Positions 41,271 through 50,600 of a stretch of DNA of 64,000 nt are shown one piece after another. A program made the translations under genes and the position numbers. Source of the DNA: Sternotherus odoratus (taxonomy: Eukaryota; Chordata; Testudines; Kinosternidae); contig JAVMKO010000171.1 in NCBI GenBank assembly GCA_032164245.1, positions 152,745-216,744 of the forward strand, given 5' to 3'. The notes under the pieces were generated by a model. That model saw nothing but the letters and a program-made list of their open reading frames with translations. It was not told the origin of the DNA and made no database searches. Each line of letters opens with the position of its first letter. Position 1 is the first letter of the stretch.

Positions 41271-41362
41271 ATCTTAAAAATAACTTGGAGACTTGTGACA
41301 AAAGTCTTAGGCAGACCTTCTGAAGCATATGGTGCTGTTTATGGGGAAAGTGGCTATAGAAG
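41271..41362 (+). CDS. Unidentified internal exon candidate
   Basis: Acceptor ACTTTTTTTTAG and donor AGAAG|GTGGAT bound 92 bases reading ILKITWRLVTKVLGRPSEAY then GAVYGESGYRR. The glycine/tyrosine-rich, well-mixed composition looks like real protein. Family not recognised. Confidence 0.4.
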
Positions 41363-42960
41363 GTGGATAGGTATGTCATTTAACCCTAAGGCAAAACACA
41401 TTGAAAAGGTCTGTCCTGGTTTATGGATGACTGTTGAAACTTTTGGCAGTAGTGTGTTTAATATCCTGTCACTTTTGGCCACATCTATAGTGTCTGTTGT
41501 TTGTTGCTACACAAGCTATGTTGCTCTGGAACTGGTCATTTGGATCATTCTTTAAGTCACATTTAATGATGTTCTTCCAGTGGAGAATTTTTACTGGCAA
41601 ATTATCTGGAATATATATTAAAACAGTTTGACTGAATCAAAGAAAGCATAGCTGCTCTTAGTTCCATAGAGCTTGGTATGGCCATTTTCCATAAATATTA
41701 AGGTTCAGAATTATTCTTTTGATAGTGTGACTTATTCACACTCCATTCATATAATGGAAGTCCTACATTAAAGTATACAATTTACCAGCCAAAATTCTCT
41801 GTCCTAGGACATTCCTTTGTGGCTGAATATAAGAGGTTGGAGAGAGATTCAGAGAACTCTCCAAGGGTGGTAGTAAGCTCTAAGTGCAATGGAAATGAGC
41901 TGTATTTCAAGTGTTTACTGTTCACTTAACCCAGAGAGACATTCATTCACAGAATGTGCTAAAGGGTTTATATTGATATACAGATCTGAGCAAACCCTAG
42001 GTCTATATGTAAAAATCAAGCATAGCAATGTTGTTCTAATTAGGATAGTAGTGCCCTTTGGAGGATTTTGGGGTAATGGGTGAGTTAGAATACTTCCAAG
42101 AAAAGGAATGCTGAAGGGTTTCTTTTGTTTTTTAATGTAGTGCCCAGTCTGTTGGACTTGATGATTTATAGGGGGAAGAGGGGCTATAACAAACTGCTAA
42201 TATCTTACAATACATGTATGTGTTGTATACCCTTTCTGTTGAGTGGGAGATACATTTTATCACAACGGCCAGTGAGTAATATGAGAAGTCCAGTAAGTAG
42301 ACATTGGTCCAATTTATATCCCATTGAGACCCTGAATAATAGGGTGCAATGTCTAACTACTTTTCTTCCCAGGTTATAAAGGCATATTGTCAGTGTATTA
42401 CTTTTTCCTTGAGTTTCCAGTTAACTACTAACTTTCAGACCACCTAAGAGTATTACCGGTAAATCACTGAGCCAGTGATTGGATCCTGAACATATCTTGT
42501 GCCCAGCCGTGTTCACAGCTCTGCCATGCCATTATATTTGGCATGAGTGCTTTGTGTATCATGTTGACTTGTGAGGGCAGTGGAGCTCAACGGAAAGGCT
42601 GTGGTCATTGACAAAGGATTTTCAAAATGTCCCAGTGTTAACTTTCTCATTAATGCGGTGGTTGAACAGCATTGCCCATGTGGATCAGAAGAGGGATTTA
42701 AAAGCAAAAGTGGCACAGTATCTCTCCCGAGCATATTCTCCTCTGGGATCTGTTAGATTTCCAACAATCAGCATTATTTTTGTGCCTCTTACAATATAAA
42801 TACAGCCATCAAGTGAGTGTAGCTGCTGATACTGGTAGCCTGAATAGGAGATTTAGACTATTTAAACTTTCCCAAGCAAATACAAGTAAGACCTCACAAA
42901 ACTTGCAAGTATTTGTACTTACTACTTGGGCTAAGTCTGAAATTAATTTTTCCAGACTAG
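41363..42960. other. AT-rich, no feature recognised
   Basis: Short open frames only. Confidence 0.4.
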
Positions 42961-42967
42961 TTTGAAA

Positions 42968-43240
42968 TCTATCTATCTATCTATATAAAAGTCAAATGGT
43001 GTATGTGTGCGTGGATGTACGCTTACTCCTTCCACACCGTTTGAGCTAGAGACTTGAAATTTGGTACAGTTAGAGGTCTTAGGGTCCTAATGACCGTAAG
43101 GGTTGAAAATTTTTCAAATCTCACCTCTGACGCCCCCCCAGGGGTGAAATTCTTTAAAGGCCAATCACATCAGCTGGGCAGCTGCTGTTCTCTGTGACAT
43201 AGTTCTGATGTCATAATACCCCCTCCAACAGACACCGCAC
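42968..43240 (+). mobile_element. Helitron-like 5' end (tentative)
   Basis: A (TCTA)n run passes into TATCTATATAAAAGTCAAAT, GGTGTATGTGTG and GAGACTTGAAATTTGGTACA. This resembles the 5' ends of animal Helitrons (TCTATATATAAAA..GACTTGAAATTTGG), from memory. The CTRR 3' end and hairpin were not located. Confidence 0.4.
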
Positions 43241-43645
43241 TCGCTCAGCTCTCTGCCCCCTCCCCACCTCCGACGGACCCGAGTTGGGTTTGGTCGGAGG
43301 GTAAGTGAGGTGGGGGTGTTGGGTTTGGTCAGGGGGTGAGGTGGGGGTGTCGGGTTTGGTCGGGGGGTAAGTGAACCGGGGGTGTTGGGTTTGGGCTTGG
43401 GGGGTGGGAAGGTGTCTGGGTGGGTGAGGGGTGAGGTGTTGGGGTTGGTCAGGGGGTGTTGGGTTTGGTGGGGGAAGTAAGGTGGGGGTGTTGGTTTGTT
43501 TGGGGGGGTGAGGAGGGAGGTCGGGGTTGGTTGAGGGGTAAGTGAGGTGTGGGTGTCGGGTTTGTTTGTGGTGGTAGGTAGGGGTGTTGGGTTTGGTTGG
43601 GGGGGAAGTGAGGTGGGTGTGTCAGGTTTGGTCTACGGGGGAAGG
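43241..43645. repeat. GT-rich diverged minisatellite, about 40-bp units
   Basis: GTTGGGTTTGGTCGGGGGGT, AAGTGAGGTGGGGGTGT motifs in about ten irregular units. Confidence 0.85.
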
Positions 43646-44035
43646 TGATGGGAACCTAGTTTTCTTTTTTCCATATGATTCACCTTGGTATACACTTAAT
43701 TTTCACTCACGATGGTACTACATTTCACTTAAAAATCATGTCTGAAATGAGAGAAAGGTAGAATATCAAATGTCTCAATAAGCATACAGTTGTTTGCTAC
43801 AGCTTCCTTTCCTTCACAGCACTGTGACTTTCCATGTAACACCCAGAAGATGACAATGTGAATGCAACCATTCAAGCATGTATGCGAAGAATCTGATGGT
43901 GCACTAAAACTCTCTACTAATGCTGGTGCCTGCTACTGCGATAAGGGAAGTGCCTTGAAACAATGTGATTTGTTTACAAAGTAAGAGTATTCCTTAGGTT
44001 TTCTAATATCAGCGAAAACTGTGATTTCAGAGCAC
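43646..44035. other. AT-rich spacer
   Basis: Nothing recognised. Confidence 0.4.
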
Positions 44036-44039
44036 AAAA

Positions 44040-44645
44040 GTTCTGACAGAGAAGTGGCTAGGCGCATGGCCGTTTGCCCGCACTGCCCCAGTGCAGGGGC
44101 TGCCATTGACTCCAGCCATTAGGCAGCACTGCCCCCGTCGAGGGGCTGTCATTGACTCCGGCCATTGGGCCACACTGACCCAGCGGAGGGGCGGCCATTG
44201 GTCCGCACTGCCCCAGAGGAGGGGCGACTGTTGACCCCGGCCATTGGGCCACACTACCCCAGCGGAGTGGCTGTTATTGACTCTGGCACTTAGGCCGCAC
44301 TGCCCCAGTCGAAGGGCTGCCATTGACTCCGGCCCTTAGGCCACACTGCCCCAGCGGAGGGGCTGTTATTGACTCTGGCCATTGGTCCGCAGTGCCCCTG
44401 AGGAGGGGCGGTTATTGACTTCGGCTGTTAGGCCGCACTGCCCCAGCGGAGGGGCTTTTATTGACTCCGGCCCTTAGGCCGCACTGCCCCAGCGGAGGGG
44501 CTGTTATTGACTCTGGCCATTGGTCCGCAGTGCCCCTGAGAAGGGGCGGTTATTGACTTTGGCTGTTAGGCCGCGCTGCCCCGGCAAAGGGGCCGTCAGG
44601 GACTCAGGCCACTAGGCCGTACTGCCCCCACCCGGGGGCTCGAAC
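44040..44645. repeat. 45-bp minisatellite, about 13 units
   Basis: Units read ATTGACTCCGGCCATTGGGC, CGCACTGCCCCAGCGGAGGG, GCTGT (45 bp) with GCCCTTAGG and TGGTCCGCAG variants. Minus-strand frames through it are repeat artefacts. Confidence 0.93.
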
Positions 44646-45285
44646 CCTGACAGTGTTAAATCTTTAAAGTGTTCAAAAATGGTGAGAAAAGTACGATCCA
44701 TATTAAGCAGTTAAAATGAACTAAGTAAGGGGGGTGGGAAGTGTAGAATATAGAAATGCCAATTCAAGTACCAAAACAGGAGACGTGGTTAATGGACAGG
44801 TTTGCTTCTTACCTAGCTCTTTCACTAGTGTCCTTCCTGGCTTTCATATATGGAGGGATAAGCATTTTCTCAGCTGAGACACTGTTTTCAGATTCCTCTT
44901 GTCCTGACATGAGAGTTCTGAGAGAAGCATTTAGGATATTTTTAAAGAAATGTTATAGACTCAATTGGTGTACAAATAGCATATCTAATGCACTTACTAA
45001 CTAGAGGTGGTAGGTTGCTCAGTAATGAAGAACCTTGAAAGATAAACAAGATAGGTTACAATTTGGCAAAGTACAGGACAGTTGTTCCTATGCATAGCTA
45101 GAGTTAACTAAAAAGACGAACATCTTCACTTAAACATGGGCTAAGGACATAAAGAGAAATTCTTAGGAGAACGGGGCAACAGAGATGGAGAGTTGGTATC
45201 AGGCTCAAGTCTGCTCTGGTCTGTAGGGATTCAAAGGGATCCCCATCCAATAACTTAAATTGCCTATTCATAGGAATGGACTGGT
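44646..45285. other. AT-rich spacer
   Basis: A plus frame at 44756-45001 (PIQVPKQETWLMDRFASYLA, LSLVSFLAFIYGGISIF) has a hydrophobic stretch but no splice context; considered chance. Confidence 0.35.
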
Positions 45286-45349
45286 GGTCTCAGTCTATTG
45301 CCACAACTGATAACTTGGACAGTCACAGGACAGAGGGCAGAGGGAAATC

Positions 45350-45468
45350 AAGGACAGATTGAGCGCTAATGGCGGTGGGAGGGGGGAGCAGGGGGCAGTC
45401 GCCGTGGTGAGGCCGTGGGTGGTCTTTGGGGCGGGCCGGAGGACGGGCAGGCAGCAGGGGGGCCGCAC
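45350..45468 (-). pseudogene. CNTROB X8-like terminal exon fragment, copy 1
   Basis: Acceptor side matches copy 2 (CTGCGGGAGATGG versus CTGCGGGAGACGG), and the adjoining intron (AGCACAGAGCCCAGCCCCA) is conserved. The coding part is scrambled and the VWR-stop end is lost. Confidence 0.6.
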
Positions 45469-45682
45469 CTGCGGGAGATGGGGAGAGGGTGAGCGCCTGG
45501 CCCCCTGCCCCATAGCAATCCCAGAGCCCACCAAGCACAGAGCCCAGCCCCACAGCACCCACCGAGTCCAGCCCCCCATGGTGCCCAACACTGACAGCGC
45601 CCTGCCCCCTCACCGTCTCTCCCCCCCCCCCCCCACAGCCCCATGGCGCCCCGGCAGATTCACCTCCCTCCTGCCGGACTTG

Positions 45683-45905
45683 GGAGGGGAGTGGGGGCTG
45701 ATGGGTTAGAGCGGGGAGGGGGGTCTGGGAGCCAGGACTCCTGGGTTCTCTCCCCAGCTCTAGGAGGGGAGGGGGGGCTGGTGGGTTAGAGCGGAGGGGG
45801 CGCTGGGAGCCAGGACTCCTGGGTTCTCTCCCCGGCTCTGGGAGGGGAGTGGGGGATAGTGGTTAGAGCAGGGTGGCGGGCAGCCAGGACTCCTGGGTTC
45901 TCCCG
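45683..45905 (+). repeat. MIR-head 75-bp units (three)
   Basis: GGGAGCCAGGACTCCTGGGT three times, bounded by the truncated X7-like piece and exon X3b. Confidence 0.9.
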
Positions 45906-45913
45906 GCACTCAC

Positions 45914-46082
45914 CTGGTGGGGGCTCTTGGGGTGCGACTACGCGGGGGCGTCTTTGGTAAGTGGCGGCAGGGTTAGGGTTTTGTGCCGCTGGGCCTCCCG
46001 CAGCCAGTTCTCGGCCTCCTTTCGGCATCTGTCAGCCTCCTTCTTGCAGTTGATGGCCTCCCGTTCACACTCCGCCGCCCAC
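45914..46082 (-). pseudogene. CNTROB X3-like exon b, copy 1
   Basis: Bounded by the same splice contexts as X3 (CACTCAC|CTGG; CAC|CTGCGGAGAAGG). The minus strand reads WAAECEREAINCKKEADRCR, KEAENWLREAQRHKTLTLPP, LTKDAPA then stop. It is coiled-coil-like but strongly diverged from X3 of copy 2. Confidence 0.75.
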
Positions 46083-46300
46083 CTGCGGAGAAGGGGGGGT
46101 GTCGGAGCTCCATGGTGGGGGGTAGCCTGGCCCGGGGAACCCGCCGCCCTGCCCCAGAGGTGGGTGCATCTCGGGGCCGGGTACTTAGGGCACCCGCCGC
46201 CCCGCCCCAGAGGTGGGCGCATCTCGGGGCCGGGTCCTTAGGTCACCCGCCGCCCCGCCCCAGAGGTGGGCGCATCTCGGACCCGGGCGAGGGCTCTTGG
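46083..46300. repeat. 60-bp minisatellite units (three)
   Basis: GCCCCAGAGGTGGGCGCATC units in CNTROB intronic position; the same unit as 46453-46915. Confidence 0.85.
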
Positions 46301-46301
46301 G

Positions 46302-46452
46302 GTGCGACTATGCGGGGGCGTCTTTGGTAAGTGGCGGCAGGGTTAGTGTTTTGTGCCGCTGGGCCTCCCTCAGCCAGTTCTTGGCGTCCTTTCGGCATCT
46401 GTCAGCCTCCCTCTTGCAGTTGATTGCCTCCCGTTCACACTCCGCCGCCCAC
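46302..46452 (-). pseudogene. CNTROB X3-like exon a, copy 1
   Basis: Near copy of 45914-46082 (WAAECEREAINCKREADRCR, KDAKNWLREAQRHKTLTLPP) with the same nonsense codon. It has lost the normal CTGCGGAG acceptor, because the 60-bp array begins directly at the exon edge (CCCACCTGAGGTGGG). Confidence 0.75.
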
Positions 46453-46915
46453 CTGAGGTGGGCGCATCTCAGCGCCGGGCGAGGGGTCCCCGGGTCACCT
46501 GCCGCCCCGCCCCAGAGGTGGGCGCATCTCAGCGCCGGGCGAGGGGTCCCCGGGTCACCTGCCCCCCCGCCCCAGAGGTGGGCGCATCTCAGCGCCGGGC
46601 GAGGGGTCCCCAGGTCACCCGCCGCCCCGCCCCAGAGGTGGGCGCATCTCGGAGCCGGGCGAGGGGTCCCCGGGTCACCCGGCGCCCCGCCCCAGAGGTG
46701 GGCGCATCTCCGCGCCGGGCGAGGGGTCCCTGGGTCCCCCGCCCCCCCGCCCCAGAGGTGGGCGCATCTCAGCGCCGGGCGAGGGGTCCCCAGGTCACCC
46801 GCCGCCCCGCCCCAGAGGTGGGCGCATCTCGGAGCCGGGCGAGGGGTCCCCGGGTTACCCGCCGCCCCGCCCCAGAGGTGGGCGCATCTCAGCGTCGGGC
46901 AATGGGTCCCGGGTC
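46453..46915. repeat. 60-bp minisatellite, about 8 units
   Basis: Exact 60-bp period: CCGCCCCGCCCCAGAGGTGG, GCGCATCTCAGCGCCGGGCG, AGGGGTCCCCGGGTCACCTG. Variants alternate (AGCGCC/GGAGCC). Plus-frame ORFs across it are artefacts of a 60-bp unit without stops. Confidence 0.97.
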
Positions 46916-46924
46916 CCCTGGTAC

Positions 46925-47029
46925 CTCTGCTCCTCGTCCTCAAACAGCCGCCGCCGCTGCTCCTCGTGGTGCACCAGTAACTGCGCCATCTCCCAATTAT
47001 GCTGTATGTTCAGTTCCAGCATCTCCTTC
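46925..47029 (-). CDS. CNTROB: CNTROB exon X2, copy 1
   Basis: 105 bp, identical in layout to 50637-50741. It reads KEMLELNIQHNWEMAQLLVH then HEEQRRRLFEDEEQ; two residues differ from copy 2 (Q/H and F/V). The open frame is intact but leads into pseudo-exons. Confidence 0.8.
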
Positions 47030-47122
47030 CTGTGGCGGGGGGAGGGCCGGGGTGAGTGGCGGGCGCGACCCCCCGGTGGGGGAGGGATTGGGGGGTGGCG
47101 GGGCGCTGGGGGGGGTGGGTAC

Positions 47123-47219
47123 CTTTGCTGCTTCTCAAGGGCGACCACCTGGCGCAGGGTGTCCCTCTGCAGCCGCGCCAGCCGCTCCGTTACCAGCTGC
47201 GCCGGCGCCACCTTCCGCT
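47123..47219 (-). CDS. CNTROB: CNTROB exon X1, copy 1
   Basis: Same sequence as 50835-50931, including splice sites (GAGCCCGGCAG; AAAG|GTACC). Confidence 0.8.
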
Positions 47220-47639
47220 CTGCCGGGCTCAGGGGGATGGGTGGCGGACGAGACCGGCCCCGTTGGCCGCCCCTCCGAGCCAGCTGGGCGTCTGCCGGGC
47301 CTCCCGCTACATGGCCCCCTGGCAAGGGGAAGGACCCGGGTGACCGCCAGCCCCCCACTCATCTCCCAGAGCCGAGGAGAGAACCCAGGAGTCCTGGCTC
47401 CAACCACTAGCCCTCACTCTCCAGGGGGGCTGAGAATGGGGGTGGAGGAGAGAAGGGGAGGGACTGGCAGTGTCCATCCCCCTCCACCAAGGGGATAACA
47501 ACCTACTACTGCCGGCTGTGCAAGGCAAAAGAACGCCAGGGGGGTAGTTGAGTGCCCTTGGGCATTGGAATTACCTGGGGGGTGCCCCCCATCCGGTACA
47601 CCCAGGGCCGGGCCCTGGAAAACGGGCAGAGGGAAACAA

Positions 47640-50600
47640 AAACAAATCTTCTTTATTTAGAAAAATAACAAACAGCCCCCCAACGGGGGGGGGGAAATAA
47701 CTTAGAGTAACAAAACACAAGGCGGGGGGGCAGCCCCGCCCCACATCTGCCCCCCGGGCACCAACACAAAATGGCAACCGGGGCTGAGAACAGGGGGTGC
47801 AAGGTGCGGGCACCAGCATTCCCGCCGGGACCCCACTTCATCTCCACACGGTCGCCTTCCGCCCGTCCTTGGCAGGGCCGTCGGTCTTCTTGGGGAAGGG
47901 CCGGCCGCCGGCCGGGCGCCGGGGGGCCCCCACCTGCGGGAGACGGGGGGAGGGTGAGCGCCCAGCCCCCTGCCCCATAGCAATCCCAGAGCCCACCAAG
48001 CACAGAGCCCAGCCCCAAAGCACCCCCAGGCGGCCAGAACCCACCAAGTCCAGCCCCCCATGGTGCCCAACACTGACAGCGCCCTGCCCCCTCACTGTCC
48101 CCCCAACACACAGCCCCATGGCACCCCGGCCCCCGCCAGACTCACCTCCTGCCTGCCGGCCTCGGGCAGCCGGGGGTTGAGGTTCCTGGGGGTGGCTGGG
48201 TTCCCGTGGCCCCCGTCGCCCTTCACGTCAGGCCTGGGGGGCAGCAGACAGGACTGGAGCTCGGGGCCGAGAGAACCCAGGAGTCCTGGCTCCCAGCCCC
48301 CCCTGCTCTAACCCACCAGCCCCCCCTCCCCTCCCAGAGCCGGGGAGAGAACCCAGGAGTCCTGGCTCCCAGCCCCCCCTGCTCTAACCCACCAGCCCCC
48401 ACTCCCCTCCCAGAGCTGGGGAGAGAACCCAGGAGTCTGGGCTCCCAGCCCCCCCTGCTCTAACCACTAGACCCCACTCTCCTCCCAGAGCTGGGGAGAG
48501 AACCCAGGAGTCCTGGCTCCCAGCCTGGAGTGGGGGGTCGACGTGGGGATCCCCCCAACACCTGGACCCATAGCCTAAGGTTTGTGGGGCAGGTGAACAA
48601 CAGCAGGTGTTGGACTCCACCTCCCAGCATGCAACGCGGGGTCCAGCAGTGCACCCTGGGAGTTGTAGTCCCGCGGGGGGGGGTCTCCCGGGGCGGGCGC
48701 GGTGCCAGCCTTACCCGTCGCCGGAGCGCAGGGAGGCGAAGAGCTCCTCGGAGGAGGGGGCCGCCCGGCCCCTGGCCTGGTACAGCCGCAGCAGGCGGGA
48801 GGCCTCGGCCATCTGCCAGGGGGACAGGAACCCCCCCTCGCCCCCTGGGAGAGAGACGGGGTGAGCTGGGGGGGCAGGAGCTGGCCCCAGGGAGGCAATA
48901 GGGGGCGCTGTGGGGCAGGGGGTGCTCTCCCTTGGCAGGCAGGGCTGGCCCCAGGGGGTGCTGTGGGGCAGGAGTGGGAGGGTCAGCAGGGGGCACCCCT
49001 TGAGAGACAGGGCGGTGCTAGGGGGCAGGGAGTGGGGCAGGGGGCTCAGCAGGGGGCGCTCTCCCCTGGCAGGCAGGGCTGGCCCCAGGGGGTGGTGCTA
49101 GGGGGCAGGGAGTGGGGCAGGGGGCTCAGCAGGAGGCGCTCTCCCCTGGTAAGCAGGGCTGGCCCCAGGGGGGCGCTAGGGGGCGCTGTGGGGCAGGGAG
49201 CTGAGTGCCATGGGGCAGGGGGAACTCCCCGGCTGGGCGCCATGGGGGGGAATGGGGGGCTCACCGGCCGGGCGCTGCGGGGGTCTCGGCGGCTCCAGGC
49301 CCCGCTGCCCGTAGCTGGCTTTGGCGAGCGGCACCTTGGTCTTCTGCACGGCAGCGGGGGGGATCCATGGGGCGCCGTGGGGCCGGAGCGTCTCCCACGG
49401 CGCTGGGGGGTCTTCCTGGGCCAAGCCTGCAGGGAGAGGAGATGGGGGGGTCGCAGGGGTGCTGGGATGCCTGGGGGGGCTGCTCCCAGGAGCTGGGGGG
49501 GTGGGCCGGGGGGCGCCCCCGGCCCCCTACCTGGCCCGGCGGAGTCGTCGAGCTGCGGCTCCAGCGGCCGGAAGCCCGGCTGGCTCGGGACACTCTGGTA
49601 GATCAGCTGCGCCGGGCGCCGGGGGCAGGAAGCGCTCGGGGCCCCGCCCCGCTGGCAGGGAGCCGCGCTGGGCGACGGGCTGCAGGGGCACGGCCGGGGC
49701 GAAGGCCCAGCCCCCCGCCTCGCCGTCCCCGGACCCCCCGCTCCGGGGGTCCCCCGGCCAGCCCTCCGGCTTCCTGGGCGGGGCGGGGCTGTGGGGCTGG
49801 CAGGGGCGCTCTGCCGAGGAGGAGACAGGAGGCTGTCGGGGGCAGAGAAAGGCGGGGGGTTAAAGACCGGCTGTGGGGAGCCAGGACTCCTGGGTTCTCT
49901 CCCTGGCTCTGGGAGGGAAGTGAGGGGGCTGGGAGCCAGGACTCCTGGGTTCTCTCCCCGGCTCTGGGAGGGGAGTGGGGGATAGTGGTTAGAGCGGGGT
50001 GGCAGGCAGCCAGGACTCCTGGGTTCCCCCGGCACTCACCTGGCGATGGCCTTTGGGGGGGGACTGTGCGGGGGCGTCTCCGGTCAGTAGCCGCAGGGCC
50101 TCGTTCCAGTGCGACTCCATCATGGCCTGGAGCCGGGCCACCATGTGGGCCCGCTGGGCCTCCAGCTGCCTCGTCCCAGCCTGCAGCTCCCGCGCCGCCT
50201 CCTCCTGCCTGTCCAGCCTGCGGAGAAGGGGGAGTGTCGGGGCTCCACGGTGGGGGGTAGCCTGGCCTGGGTTACCTGCCGCCCCAGAGGTGGGCGCATC
50301 TCGGAGCCAGGCGAGGGGTCCCCGGGTCACCCACCGCCCCGCCCCAGAGGTGGGCGCATCTCAGTGCCGGGCGAGGGGTCCCCGGGTCACCCGCCACCCC
50401 GCCCCAGAGGTGGGCGCATCTCAGGGCCGGGCGAGGGGTCCCTGGGTCCCCCGCCCCCCCGCCCCAGAGGTGGGCGCATCTCGGAGCCGGGCGAGGGGTC
50501 CCCGGGTCACCTGCCCCCCCGCCCCAGAGGTGGGCGCATCTCGGAGCCGGGCGAGGGGTCCCCGGGTCACCCGCCGCCCCGCCCCAGAGGTGGGCGCATC

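Larger units (their letters stand above)
45290..47219 (-). pseudogene. CNTROB: CNTROB copy 1, decayed
   Basis: Minus-strand order: X1-like 47123-47219, X2-like 46925-47029, two X3-like exons (46302-46452 and 45914-46082), then a truncated X7-like piece (about 45640-45682) and an X8-like piece (about 45350-45468). Exons X4, X5 and X6 are missing. Both X3-like exons share a nonsense codon (APA-TAG) where copy 2 has CAG (APAQSPPKG). X1 and X2 here are nearly identical to copy 2, because they lie inside the young 2.8-kb duplication, while the X3-X8 parts are much older. The gap between X3b and X7 is occupied by MIR-head units, suggesting an exchange between such units. Confidence 0.8.

Noticed and set aside
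44756..45004. Hydrophobic ORF that might be a membrane protein
   Set aside because: AT-rich chance frame without splice signals or promoter; the hydrophobic stretch alone is not enough.
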